NCBI GenBank assembly: GCA_035192965.1
Contig: CP136571.1
Span: 4,087,666-4,151,665, forward strand
Source: Fuscovulum sp.
Lineage (GTDB): Bacteria; Pseudomonadota; Alphaproteobacteria; Rhodobacterales; Rhodobacteraceae
Reading direction: 5' to 3'
DNA: 64,000 nucleotides
The stretch's first letter is position 1. Each line of letters opens with the position of its first letter. The translations under genes and the position numbers were made by a program. Below are positions 35,681-43,664 of this stretch, piece after piece. Under the pieces are notes generated by a model, which was given only the letters and a program-made list of their open reading frames with translations, was not told the DNA's origin and did not search any database.

Positions 35681-36328
35681 ATGCAACAGGCCCGGCCCCT
35701 TCCCGCCTATCTGATCAGCCGCTTTCATGGCTGGCGCGCCACGACCTATCAGGACAACAAGGCCTGGTTCCGCCGCCTTGCGCAAAGCGGCCAGCATCCC
35801 CGCGCCATGGTGATCTCCTGCTGCGACTCGCGTGTTCATGTCACCTCGATCTTCGGCGCGGATGAAGGCGAGTTCTTCATTCACCGCAACGTCGCGAACC
35901 TTGTGCCGCCCTACAACCCGGATGGCGAATATCACGGCACCTCAGCGGCGGTGGAATACGCCGTCACCTCGCTGGGCGTGGCGCATATCGTCGTGCTGGG
36001 CCATTCCAACTGCGGCGGCGTCAAGGGCTGCCATGACATGTGCTCCGGCCACGCGCCGGAGCTTGAGATGAAATCCTCCTTCGTCGGCCGCTGGATGGAT
36101 ATCCTCCGCCCCGGATACGAACGCGTCACCCTGACCAGACCCGAAGACCCCCTCCGCGCGCTGGAAAAAGAAGCCGTCCTTGTCAGCCTCGAAAACCTGA
36201 TGACCTTCCCCTTCGTGCGCGCCGCCGTCGAAGATGACCGCCTCACCCTGCACGGTCTGTGGACGGATACAGGCGAAGGCGGTCTCGAACAGTTCGATCC
36301 CACCCGCGCGGGCTTCGTCCCGGTCTAG
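35681..36328 (+). CDS. Beta-class carbonic anhydrase
   Basis: A 215-residue zinc enzyme interconverting CO2 and bicarbonate. Ligands are readable: Cys 47 with the Asp-Arg dyad in ISCCDSRV, and His 108 and Cys 111 in VLGHSNCGGV. The length fits the family. Initiation at ATG 35681 follows an AAAAGGGA site. It is the first gene of a bicarbonate module with sbtA and a PII-like gene downstream on the same strand, separated by 162 bp that contain a 23-bp repeat and a likely promoter. Confidence 0.95.
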   Translation: MQQARPLPAYLISRFHGWRATTYQDNKAWFRRLAQSGQHPRAMVISCCDSRVHVTSIFGADEGEFFIHRNVANLVPPYNPDGEYHGTSAAVEYAVTSLGVAHIVVLGHSNCGGVKGCHDMCSGHAPELEMKSSFVGRWMDILRPGYERVTLTRPEDPLRALEKEAVLVSLENLMTFPFVRAAVEDDRLTLHGLWTDTGEGGLEQFDPTRAGFVPV

Positions 36329-36348
36329 GAAAAAGCCGAACCTGCCCA

Positions 36349-36371
36349 TTCACCTTGGCCCAAATACCCAA
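36349..36371 (+). repeat. Dispersed 23-bp intergenic repeat, copy C
   Basis: Matches the other copies in 22 of 23 positions (TTCACCTTGG in place of TTCATCTTGG). It lies 20 bp after the carbonic anhydrase stop. Confidence 0.78.
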
Positions 36372-36435
36372 TCTTCCCCATCCACCTGCGCCACGCCCCC
36401 GATAAACACCTGTTGCTTTTCCGCAGCGCAGCATC

Positions 36436-36463
36436 TTCACAGCGCCGTGAACGCGTCTATATT
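36436..36463 (+). promoter_or_regulatory. Sigma-70-like promoter for sbtA
   Basis: TTCACA (5 of 6 to the -35 consensus), a 16-base spacer, and TATATT (5 of 6 to the -10 consensus) lie 28 bp before the sbtA start. This suggests sbtA and the PII-like gene can be transcribed separately from the carbonic anhydrase gene. Confidence 0.5.
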
Positions 36464-36490
36464 CCAGACCAACCAACAGGGGGCCGATCC

Positions 36491-37471
36491 ATGCAAGACA
36501 TCCTGACGCTGGCAGGCGCGAACCTGCTGACGCCAATGATCCTGTGCTTCGCCCTCGGCCTTGCCGCCGCACTTGCCCGGTCAGAACTTTCGGTCCCCGA
36601 AGCCGCCGCCAAAGCCCTGTCGATCTACCTTCTCTTTGCGATTGGCTTCAAAGGCGGCGTCGCGGTCGCCGATCACGGGCTTGACGTCAACCTCCTCGCC
36701 GCCCTCGTGGCCGGGGTGATCCTGTCCTTCGCCCTGCCCTTCGCGGCCTTCGCGCTCCTCAAGGCGCTCACCCGCCTGTCGGTCACCGATGCCGCCGCCG
36801 TCGCCGCGCATTACGGCTCTATCTCCATCGTGACCTTCGTCACCGCCACGTCCGTCCTGCAATCCCAAGGGATCGCGGCCGAAGGCTACATGGTCGCCGT
36901 CGCCGCCGCGATGGAGGCCCCGGCCATCATCTCCGCCCTCTTCATCGTCACACGCGCGGGCGGCAAAAGCGAAGGCATGGATGCAGAACTGTGGCGCGAG
37001 ATTCTGCTCAACGGCTCTATCGTCCTTCTCGTCGGCTCCTTCGCCATCGGGCTCATCACCGGGGCCGAAGGCATGGCCCGCATCGAAAGCTTCATCGTCT
37101 CGCCCTTCCAGGGCGTGCTTTGCCTGTTCTTGCTGGACATGGGCCTTGTGGCCGGGCGCGGCCTGCGCGGCGCGCGCGGCATCCTCACCCCCGGCGTGTT
37201 GGCCTTCGGCCTTCTGATGCCCGTCATCGGGGCCGCCACGGGCCTTGCTGCTGGCCTGATCCTCGGGCTGTCACCGGGCGGCACAGCGCTGATGATGACG
37301 CTGGCCGCCTCCGCCTCCTACATCGCCGTGCCCGCCGCCATGCGCGTGGCCCTGCCGGATGCGAACCCGTCGATCTACCTGACCCTCTCGCTGGGGATCA
37401 CCTTCCCCTTCAACCTCACCCTTGGCATCCCGGCCTATGTCGCCGTGGCCACCGCCCTTTCCGGAGGCTGA
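36491..37471 (+). CDS. sbtA: Sodium-dependent bicarbonate permease, SbtA family
   Basis: A 326-residue inner-membrane protein of the SbtA (DUF897) family: about ten membrane segments in two inverted halves, with the family segments ALSIYLLFAIGFKGGVAVA and AAHYGSISIVTFVTATSVL, and SPGGTALMMTLAASASYIAVPAAMR in the second half. Cyanobacterial SbtA brings in bicarbonate with sodium. The ATG at 36491 has AGGGGG upstream. It is followed by a PII-like gene 1 base later, matching the cyanobacterial SbtA-SbtB pair. Confidence 0.92.
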   Translation: MQDILTLAGANLLTPMILCFALGLAAALARSELSVPEAAAKALSIYLLFAIGFKGGVAVADHGLDVNLLAALVAGVILSFALPFAAFALLKALTRLSVTDAAAVAAHYGSISIVTFVTATSVLQSQGIAAEGYMVAVAAAMEAPAIISALFIVTRAGGKSEGMDAELWREILLNGSIVLLVGSFAIGLITGAEGMARIESFIVSPFQGVLCLFLLDMGLVAGRGLRGARGILTPGVLAFGLLMPVIGAATGLAAGLILGLSPGGTALMMTLAASASYIAVPAAMRVALPDANPSIYLTLSLGITFPFNLTLGIPAYVAVATALSGG

Positions 37472-37472
37472 C

Positions 37473-37781
37473 ATGCAAACCCATCAGGCCAAACGCGTGG
37501 AAATCATCATCGAAGCCCCGATGGAGAACCGCCTGACCGACGCCCTCACCCGTGCGGGCGTGTCGGGTTTCACCGTCCTGCCCGTCCTTGGCGGATCGGG
37601 CCGCTCGGGCCGCTGGACACGTGAAGGTCAGGTCGGCCGGGCGGGCATGGTCGCTGTGATCTGCCTCATCCGCCCCGAACGGCTGGACGCCCTGCTCGAC
37701 GCCGCCTTTACCGTGGTTGAACGCCATATCGGCGTTGTCAGCGTAACAGACACTCAGGTCCTACGCGCCGAACGTTTCTGA
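37473..37781 (+). CDS. PII-like signalling protein, SbtB-type
   Basis: A 102-residue small PII-superfamily protein (KRVEIIIEAPMENRLTDALTRAGVSGFTVLPVLGGSG at the start, a shortened T-loop near GRWTREGQVG, and GVVSVTDTQVL at the end). SbtB proteins bind adenine nucleotides and control SbtA at the membrane. The start codon is one base after the sbtA stop, with GGAGG 6 bases upstream, so partnership with SbtA is strongly implied by position as well as family. Confidence 0.87.
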   Translation: MQTHQAKRVEIIIEAPMENRLTDALTRAGVSGFTVLPVLGGSGRSGRWTREGQVGRAGMVAVICLIRPERLDALLDAAFTVVERHIGVVSVTDTQVLRAERF

Positions 37782-37788
37782 CACCATC

Positions 37789-37816
37789 CGCGGCCCCACC
37801 TGCCAAAAGGGCCGCG
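37789..37816 (+). terminator. Hairpin after the SbtB-type gene
   Basis: An 8-bp perfect stem (CGCGGCCC / GGGCCGCG) with a 12-base loop starts 8 bases after the stop codon. No T-run follows, so this is a possible Rho-assisted terminator only. Confidence 0.35.
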
Positions 37817-37840
37817 CAACAAACATCAGACAGACCACCC

Positions 37841-38023
37841 TCAGGCGGCCAGACGGCCCTGTGCTGCTCGTGCGGCTTTGCGCGACTTGATCAGCATCGC
37901 ATGGGCGGCGAAATCATCCTGAAAAAGATCCTCCAGTTCCGCGCGGCCCAGAATCTGCGGCCCGGTAACCACGGTGGGTTCAGCGGTCTTTTTCAGCATG
38001 GTCACAGCAAGAACCTTCATCAT
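37841..38023 (-). CDS. Small protein, 60 aa, paralogue of the 38300-38470 gene
   Basis: Short basic protein beginning MMKVLAVTMLKKTAEP, with the core ILGRAELEDLFQDDFA and a Lys/Arg/Ala-rich tail. The same core (12 of 15 positions) and the same N-terminal spacing recur in a second tiny gene about 280 bp upstream on the same strand, which is good evidence that both are translated. No membrane segment and no known family. No strong ribosome-binding site; GAGTG lies about 9 bases before the ATG. A CtrA-like box lies about 24-38 bp upstream. Confidence 0.6.
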   Translation of the reverse strand: MMKVLAVTMLKKTAEPTVVTGPQILGRAELEDLFQDDFAAHAMLIKSRKAARAAQGRLAA

Positions 38024-38046
38024 TTTTCAGCACTCATCTGATCGAC

Positions 38047-38061
38047 TTAACTATTCTTTAA
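38047..38061. promoter_or_regulatory. CtrA-like box upstream of the 60-aa gene
   Basis: TTAA-CTATTCT-TTAA is an exact match to the TTAA-N7-TTAA consensus of the alphaproteobacterial cell-cycle regulator CtrA. A further GTTAAC follows 16 bases on. In such GC-rich DNA the motif is uncommon by chance. Its place just upstream of the small gene suggests control of that gene (inference). Confidence 0.45.
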
Positions 38062-38299
38062 AGACGGCATCGGCGCGTTAACCTCAACCTGACTTGGGCA
38101 TTTCTGTGAACCGCACAGGGATGAAGCCAATACCTTGGTCTGTGCCCCGCCCACCCCATCGTGTGGCGCGGGTGGCCCTTGGTGCGGGAAGATCAGGCAG
38201 GACCGTGGCAAAGGCACAGGGATCTTGGCTTTTCGCGGGCATTTGACAGGCCGGATCCGCCCGCCTGTCGCCACGGCAAATCAACCGATTCCCTACCGG

Positions 38300-38470
38300 T
38301 TACTGCGCCGCAGAGGCCGGACACCTTACGCGTTTTTCGATGACGGAGAGGTCGGCAAAATCATCGCGAAACAGATTTTGCAACTCGGCGCGGCCCAAGG
38401 CGGGCGGCGATACGGTTTTGATGCTTTCCGCAGCAGACTTACGGAACATCACTCCCAGAATCTGGAACAT
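38300..38470 (-). CDS. Small protein, 56 aa, paralogue of the 37841-38023 gene
   Basis: A frame of 56 codons (MFQILGVMFRKSAAESIKTV, then the core PALGRAELQNLFRDDFADLS) ending in TAA. Comparison with the 60-aa protein: MKVLAVTMLKK against MFQILGVMFRK, and LGRAELEDLFQDDFA against LGRAELQNLFRDDFA. The aligned start codons and conserved core argue for real coding. The upstream region has a TTAACC half-site (38511-38514 on the complementary reading) but no clear ribosome-binding site. Function unknown. Confidence 0.5.
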   Translation of the reverse strand: MFQILGVMFRKSAAESIKTVSPPALGRAELQNLFRDDFADLSVIEKRVRCPASAAQ

Positions 38471-38783
38471 GGCACACAACTCACTGAACTTCGTTACTCG
38501 TACACAAAGGTTAATGAACGCATCCGCGGCAAAATCTCAATTCAGTCCCGATCAATCGCAGGCTGTCAAACGGATGCCTGCCATCCGTTCAGCTATGTCA
38601 CCTCACCCCTATCGAGTAAGTCCACTACCCTTACGCATATGTCATCGGGGCCATTCCATGGCCGTGGGGCGGGCATCATGGCTTTTCCATGGCAATATCC
38701 TGGCGACTTCCAGTCACATGCAAACTCCCGAAAGCCGCCGATTCGCCGCCGTGCCACGGCACTGCCAGATCAGCGCGGCGCCA
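38471..38783. other. 313-bp gene-free stretch
   Basis: Lies between the start of the 56-aa gene and the end of a TetR gene and should hold the promoter of the small gene. It is less GC-rich than its surroundings in its first 150 bases. A perfect inverted repeat AACGGATG-CCTGC-CATCCGTT occurs at 38569-38589 with no T-run after it; it could be an operator. I see no convincing coding frame or RNA gene. Confidence 0.5.
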
Positions 38784-39377
38784 TTACCGCCCCCCATAGG
38801 CCCCTTGCACCAGCCGTGCCAAGGCAGTCTCTACCCGCGCGCGCCCTTCCGGCTCGGCCAGGCGGATCCCGGCATAATCGCCCGCAACGGCCAACGCCTC
38901 GATCCCTGCGATCAGAACCGCATTCACCGCCGCCGCATCTACACCCTCCGGCGCCGCCATCCCCATGCGGTGCCGGGCCTGAATGAACCAGTCGCGCAGC
39001 ACGGCTGCTCGCGCCGCCCGAAACGGCGCCGCCTCCGCCTCGGGCGCCGCAAGCGCAACACGCGCCGCCTCACGCGCCACCGGATCACCCGCCAGATGCG
39101 CCGCCAGCGCCTCCAGCAGCCTGAGCACGCCATGGCCATAGCCCGCGCCATCGACCGGAACCGCTTCCAGCGCCTCTGCCATGGCACGCCCCGATGACGC
39201 CCCCATGGCGGCCAGCAATCCCTCAGGCCCATCGAAATAGCGATAGATCAGCTTCTTGTCGCATCCCGCCGCCCGCGCAACGGCATTAACGCCGAAACCG
39301 GCCAGACCTTCTGCCCCCAGCACGACAAACCCCGCCTCGACCAGTCGCGCAGCCGTCAGTTCCCGATCTTTCACCAT
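38784..39377 (-). CDS. TetR-family transcriptional regulator
   Basis: A 197-residue TetR repressor. Its helix-turn-helix reads GLAGFGVNAVARAAGCDKKLIYRYFDGPEGLLAAMG, followed by a helical ligand-binding region. It is divergent from a DUF4386-like membrane protein with only 94 bp between, and two matching inverted repeats in that gap are the obvious operators. It therefore probably represses both itself and the neighbour. Ligand unknown. Confidence 0.93.
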   Translation of the reverse strand: MVKDRELTAARLVEAGFVVLGAEGLAGFGVNAVARAAGCDKKLIYRYFDGPEGLLAAMGASSGRAMAEALEAVPVDGAGYGHGVLRLLEALAAHLAGDPVAREAARVALAAPEAEAAPFRAARAAVLRDWFIQARHRMGMAAPEGVDAAAVNAVLIAGIEALAVAGDYAGIRLAEPEGRARVETALARLVQGAYGGR

Positions 39378-39389
39378 CGCCCCACCCTG

Positions 39390-39409
39390 ATGTCCCCGAT
39401 CAGTGACAT
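39390..39409. promoter_or_regulatory. TetR operator O1 (imperfect)
   Basis: ATGTCCC-CGATCA-GTGACAT, 12 bp upstream of the tetR-type start codon. Arms match those of the second site with one mismatch, and the 6-base spacer is the same length. Confidence 0.65.
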
Positions 39410-39436
39410 TTTGCTTGCACGACTCACATCGCGGTC

Positions 39437-39460
39437 ATATGTCACCACTCAGTGACATAT
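39437..39460. promoter_or_regulatory. TetR operator O2 (perfect inverted repeat)
   Basis: ATATGTCAC-CACTCA-GTGACATAT, a 9-bp perfect inverted repeat with 6-base spacer, 11 bp before the start codon of the DUF4386-like gene. It shares the core ATGTCAC-N6-GTGACAT with O1; their centres are 49 bp apart. It overlaps the plausible -10 region (TCATAT at 39435-39440, with TTGCTT at 39411), which suits repression. Confidence 0.7.
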
Positions 39461-39471
39461 TGGAGAACCCC

Positions 39472-40143
39472 ATGCCCCCCGTCAATCCCAACCGCTCCCT
39501 CGGTATGGCGCTTATCGCGCTCGCTCTTGCCTTCAACCTTCCCTATGCACGTCTCGCCGCAACGTTCGACTATCCGGCAATCCTGCGCGAAACGCCTGAA
39601 ACCATCCTCGCTTCCCTTGCGGCAGGTGGGTCTGGCCTCATCGCCACATGGTATGCCTTTGCTGCCTGCGCATTGATCTTTGCCCCGCTCGCGATGGCGC
39701 AGGCGCTGGGCCAAGGCCGGGCGCAGCGCGCCCCGGCCCTGGCCATCGCCGCCGCCATTGCCGGCGCTTTCGCGGGCATTCTGCAAGCCATGGGGCTTTT
39801 ACGCTGGGTGCTGGTGATGCCCGCCCTTGCGGAAATGCCCGATGCAGCCACCACCTTCACCGCCCTGCATGCCTTTGGCGGCGCGGTTATCGGCGAACAT
39901 CTGGGCCAGCTTGCCACCGCACTGCATGTGGGGCTGATGGCCGCCATCCACCGGGGCGAAGGTCACCGCGCGCTTCCCATCGCTGGCGGGCTCACCGCTG
40001 CGCTGATCACCATGGGCAGCTTCGAAACTCCGGCCCTCGCCTTGGGCCTGTCGGGCGAAATCTTCGCGCTGGCAGCCATCGCGGGCTACCTCGCCCTGAC
40101 GCTTTGGCTCATTCTTGCTGGGACGTCGCTCATCCGGCGCTGA
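39472..40143 (+). CDS. DUF4386-like integral membrane protein
   Basis: A 223-residue protein with about six hydrophobic segments. It begins MPPVNPNRSLGMALIALALAFNLPYARLAATFDYP and resembles DUF4386 family members, whose function is unknown. A GGAG site lies 6 bases before the ATG at 39472. It is divergent from, and probably controlled by, the adjacent TetR-family protein. It ends just before a strong bidirectional terminator. Confidence 0.8.
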   Translation: MPPVNPNRSLGMALIALALAFNLPYARLAATFDYPAILRETPETILASLAAGGSGLIATWYAFAACALIFAPLAMAQALGQGRAQRAPALAIAAAIAGAFAGILQAMGLLRWVLVMPALAEMPDAATTFTALHAFGGAVIGEHLGQLATALHVGLMAAIHRGEGHRALPIAGGLTAALITMGSFETPALALGLSGEIFALAAIAGYLALTLWLILAGTSLIRR

Positions 40144-40151
40144 AATGCAAA

Positions 40152-40177
40152 AGGGCCGCCCCATCCGGGGCGGCCCT
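40152..40177. terminator. Bidirectional terminator between DUF4386-like gene and asd
   Basis: An 11-bp perfect stem AGGGCCGCCCC / GGGGCGGCCCT with a 4-base loop lies between two convergent stops. On the minus strand it is followed by TTTTGCATTT, making it a good intrinsic terminator for asd. Confidence 0.85.
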
Positions 40178-40198
40178 CTCCAAATTTCGGAACCCGGA

Positions 40199-41221
40199 TC
40201 AGCCCTTCTTCAGGCAGCGGCTTCCCAGAACTTCGGCGATCTGCACCGCGTTCAGCGCCGCGCCCTTGCGCAGGTTGTCGGACACGCACCACAGGTTCAG
40301 CCCGTTCTCGATCGTGCTGTCCTGCCGGATGCGGCTGACATAGGTCGCATATTCGCCCACGCATTCGATCGGCGTGATGTAGCCACCGGGTTCGCGCTTG
40401 TCGATCACCAGCACACCGGGTGCCTCGCGCAGAATGTCGGTTGCCTCTTCCCAGTCGAGGAAATCCTCGAACTCGATGTTGATGGCTTCGGAATGGCCCA
40501 CGAAGACCGGAACCCGCACGCAGGTCGCCGTCACCTTGATCTTGGGATCAAGGATCTTCTTGGTCTCGGCGACCATCTTCCATTCTTCCTTGGTATCCCC
40601 CGAATCGAGGAACACGTCGATCTGCGGGATCACGTTGAACGCGATCTGCTTGGGGTACACCTTCGGCGCCACTTCCTGACCCGGCACAAAGATGCCCTTG
40701 GTCTGGTTCCACAGCTCGTCCATCGCTTCCTTGCCGGTGCCCGACACGGATTGATAGGTCGCCACCACCACCCGCTTGATCCGCGCGCGGTCATGCAGCG
40801 GCTTCAGCGCCACCACCATCTGCGCGGTAGAACAGTTCGGGTTGGCGATGATGTTCTTGTTCTTGTAGCGGACGACGTCATCCGCATTCACTTCCGGCAC
40901 GATCAGCGGAATATCCGGATCATAGCGATACAGCGACGAGTTATCGATCACCACACAGCCCTGCGAAGCCGCGCGCGGCGCATAGATCTTTGTCGCGTCC
41001 GACCCGATGGCGAACAGCGCAATATCCCAGCCGGTGAAATCAAAGGTATCCAGATCGAGGGTCTTCAAAGTTCGATCGCCAAAGCTGACCTCCGTCCCCA
41101 GCGATTTACGCGACGCCAGCGCCGCAATCGCATCGACCGGAAACTCGCGTTCCGCGAGGATATTCAGCATTTCTTTGCCAACGTTGCCCGTGGCACCGAC
41201 GACAACGACCTTGTAGCCCAT
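40199..41221 (-). CDS. asd: Aspartate-semialdehyde dehydrogenase
   Basis: A 340-residue cytoplasmic NADPH enzyme that reduces aspartyl phosphate to the semialdehyde for Lys, DAP, Met and Thr synthesis. The nucleotide motif is VVVGATGNVGKEM, the catalytic Cys is at 130 in NPNCSTAQM, and SVSGTGKEAMDEL and FNVIPQID are standard. AAGGAG precedes the ATG at 41221. The reading frame stays open far upstream of this ATG into the MFS gene, but that part is a Gly-rich frame shadow and not a fusion. Confidence 0.97.
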   Translation of the reverse strand: MGYKVVVVGATGNVGKEMLNILAEREFPVDAIAALASRKSLGTEVSFGDRTLKTLDLDTFDFTGWDIALFAIGSDATKIYAPRAASQGCVVIDNSSLYRYDPDIPLIVPEVNADDVVRYKNKNIIANPNCSTAQMVVALKPLHDRARIKRVVVATYQSVSGTGKEAMDELWNQTKGIFVPGQEVAPKVYPKQIAFNVIPQIDVFLDSGDTKEEWKMVAETKKILDPKIKVTATCVRVPVFVGHSEAINIEFEDFLDWEEATDILREAPGVLVIDKREPGGYITPIECVGEYATYVSRIRQDSTIENGLNLWCVSDNLRKGAALNAVQIAEVLGSRCLKKG

Positions 41222-41313
41222 CGGGGTTCTCCTTGTACCCGTCCTCTTCAGCGAAAGACGGGGCCTGTTACCCCAACCCGGCCAGTCGCGAAAGGGAATT
41301 CCGCCTGTCGGGA

Positions 41314-42492
41314 TCAGTCCGTCCGATCTTGTGAAAAGGCGTAAACCACCAGCCCCGCCAACAGCACCACCGCGAAAAAGGCAAACAGCCCCTGATAGGG
41401 CACCGCCGCCGCCCCGCCCTGCGCGGCCAGCCCCGCGTGAATCCGCCCTGTCACCACCTGCGCGATCCCCACCGCCCCAATCCCGAACAGGTTCAGCAAC
41501 GTCACCCCCCGCCCCACCAGATGCGGCGGCACAAAGGCCCGGCCATGCGCGATCACCATGGCATAGGACGATCCCATGAAGCCGATCCCCGCCAGCAGCG
41601 CCAGCGTGACCCCTCCCCCCGCCGCGGGCCACAGCGCCAGCGCGATCAGGGCCAGCAACACCCCGGCATTCCCGCCCAGGATCAGCCATTTCCGCGTGCC
41701 CAGCCACCGCTCCAACGGTCCATAGGCAAAGCTGCCCAAAACCATCGCCACCCCCATGACCAGCGTCGCCATCCCGATCACCGCCGCATCCGCGCCGAAC
41801 ACATCGGCATAGTACGGCCCCACCCACAGCCCCCGCAGCCCCGCCGCCGGCACATAGCAGACCGCCATCATCACCAGTACCGGCCACAGCGCCCGCATCC
41901 GCAGCAGGTCCATCAGCGACCCGCCCCCCGATCCCGTCACCTTCGGCGGATCGCGCACCAGAACGCCCAGCGCCACCGCCACCACGCCCGTCACCCCCGC
42001 CAGCACCCACAACGTCTGCCGCCAACCCATCGCTTCCACCGCCGCGGCCAAGGGCAGGCTCGCCGCGATATTCCCCATCGACCCCAGGCCGATCATCACC
42101 CCGGCCAGCGTGCCGAACACCGCCGCCGCATAGGTCCGCGCAAAGATGTAATAGGCCGCCATCAAAACCGGCGCGCAGCCCACCCCGATCAAGGCCATCG
42201 CCACCGTCACCGCACCGGGCCCCTGCGCCATGGCAAAGACCGCCGCCCCGCCCGCGCCCCCAATCCCCAACAACACCGCCGCCGTCATCCGCGGCCCGAT
42301 CCGGTCCAGCGCCCAGCCCACCGGGATCTGCGCCAACGCAAAGGCCAGAAACCAAACCCCCGACGCCACCGCCAGATCATCCGCCCCCGCGCCAATCTCG
42401 GCCGCCAGCACCGGCGCCAGCACCGCCAGAAATGCCCGGTAGAACTGGCTCAGCACATAGGCCGCCACCAGCACCGCGATGCCCGCTCTCAT
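41314..42492 (-). CDS. Major facilitator superfamily transporter
   Basis: A 392-residue membrane protein with about twelve hydrophobic segments. It begins MRAGIAVLVAAYVLSQFYRAFLAVLAPVLA, and the MFS loop 2-3 motif appears around LDRIGPRMTAAVLLG. Substrate cannot be assigned. The ATG at 42492 removes 42 Arg/Gly-rich residues of an open frame upstream. Divergent from the DUF4424-like gene. Confidence 0.9.
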   Translation of the reverse strand: MRAGIAVLVAAYVLSQFYRAFLAVLAPVLAAEIGAGADDLAVASGVWFLAFALAQIPVGWALDRIGPRMTAAVLLGIGGAGGAAVFAMAQGPGAVTVAMALIGVGCAPVLMAAYYIFARTYAAAVFGTLAGVMIGLGSMGNIAASLPLAAAVEAMGWRQTLWVLAGVTGVVAVALGVLVRDPPKVTGSGGGSLMDLLRMRALWPVLVMMAVCYVPAAGLRGLWVGPYYADVFGADAAVIGMATLVMGVAMVLGSFAYGPLERWLGTRKWLILGGNAGVLLALIALALWPAAGGGVTLALLAGIGFMGSSYAMVIAHGRAFVPPHLVGRGVTLLNLFGIGAVGIAQVVTGRIHAGLAAQGGAAAVPYQGLFAFFAVVLLAGLVVYAFSQDRTD

Positions 42493-42635
42493 TCTGCCCG
42501 CTCTTGCACGGAAATTCCTCCACCCGTGGCACTTCCTGCCCATCCCGACTGCCCGGCGCAAGCCCGGCCTCTCAACCCGCTTGCCACAACGCCCCTTGCC
42601 CCTGCACACTTCCCCCACCTGTCAGGAGTGCCCCC

Positions 42636-43664
42636 ATGTTCCGTGCCCCCCTCACCGCGCTTTTCCTTCTCGCCACCCCAACCTTCGCGAATGACGGCTT
42701 CGGCGGCATCGCCGCCACCGGCCTGCACTTCGCCCAGACCGACGCCATCGCGATGGAAACCGAAGACCTGTTCATCGGCCTCGACCGCATCCGCGTCACC
42801 TACACCTTCCGCAACCTGACAGACCGGGATGTCACGGGCGAGGTGATCTTCCCCCTCCCCCCGATCCCGCTTGCGGCGTTGATGACCTCGGATTTCAACA
42901 TCCACGAAGGCGACCGTGAAAACCTCGTGAACTTCACCGCCACCGTGAACGGCCAATCCGTGCCCCTGACCATCGACCGCATCGCCGTGATCGAACCCGA
43001 ATGGTCCGCCGACCGGCCCCTGTCAGAACAATACGACACCCCCGGAACAGACGTCACCGCCGCACTGCGCGCCGCCAACATCCCCATGACGATCGACATA
43101 AAGAGCGTGACAGACTGGCTTCATGTCATGACGCCCGAGGAACGCGCCCCCCTCATCGCCCAAGGCCTGATTGATGTCTACGACGGCGATCCCGCCGCCG
43201 GTATCCCCATGGAAATCTGGCCGCTCTGGTCCATCATCCTGCGCTATCACTGGACACAAACCTTCCCCGCAGGCCAAACCGTCAACATCTCGCACGAATA
43301 CGAAAACCGCCCGCCGGGGGGCCTGTTCGGCTGGCAGCATCCCCCCACAGACGAATGGGCGCAGGACTACGAAACCCGCTACTGCATCGACGACGGCACC
43401 TCGCGCGCCATCGCCAAACGGCTCGGGCCTGATGGCTACGGCATCGCCTACAACCTCGCCTATGTCCTCAGAACCGCCAACTCATGGGCGGGCCCCATCG
43501 GCAGCTTCCGCCTGACGCTGGATAAGGGTGCCGCGCAAAACGTCATTTCGCTCTGCGCCAGCGGCGTGGAAAAGACCGGCCCCACCACCTTCGTGATCGA
43601 AAAGCAGACCTACACGCCCGACCGCGATCTGGAGATCCTGATCGTGACCCCGCCTCCCGGTTAG
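42636..43664 (+). CDS. DUF4424-family exported protein
   Basis: A 342-residue protein with a signal peptide (MFRAPLTALFLLATPTFA, cleaved before NDGFGG) and the DUF4424 hallmarks: ATGLHFAQTDAIAMETEDLFI, then VTYTFRNLTDRDVTGEVIFPLPP, and WPLWSIILRYHWTQTFPAG later. Two Cys (YCIDDG and SLCASG) could form a disulfide in the periplasm. The function of this family is unknown. AGGAG lies 8 bases before the ATG at 42636. Its stop overlaps that of the convergent MFS gene by 4 bases. Confidence 0.85.
   Translation: MFRAPLTALFLLATPTFANDGFGGIAATGLHFAQTDAIAMETEDLFIGLDRIRVTYTFRNLTDRDVTGEVIFPLPPIPLAALMTSDFNIHEGDRENLVNFTATVNGQSVPLTIDRIAVIEPEWSADRPLSEQYDTPGTDVTAALRAANIPMTIDIKSVTDWLHVMTPEERAPLIAQGLIDVYDGDPAAGIPMEIWPLWSIILRYHWTQTFPAGQTVNISHEYENRPPGGLFGWQHPPTDEWAQDYETRYCIDDGTSRAIAKRLGPDGYGIAYNLAYVLRTANSWAGPIGSFRLTLDKGAAQNVISLCASGVEKTGPTTFVIEKQTYTPDRDLEILIVTPPPG

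Noticed and set aside
38047..38284. 75-aa and 66-aa frames between the two tiny paralogous genes
   Set aside because: They overlap each other and the CtrA-like box, have no ribosome-binding site and resemble nothing.
41222..42355. Open frame that continues upstream of asd and would give a 718-aa fusion
   Set aside because: The extra part is Gly-rich, antisense-like sequence in the frame of the MFS gene, and asd has its own ATG with an AAGGAG site.
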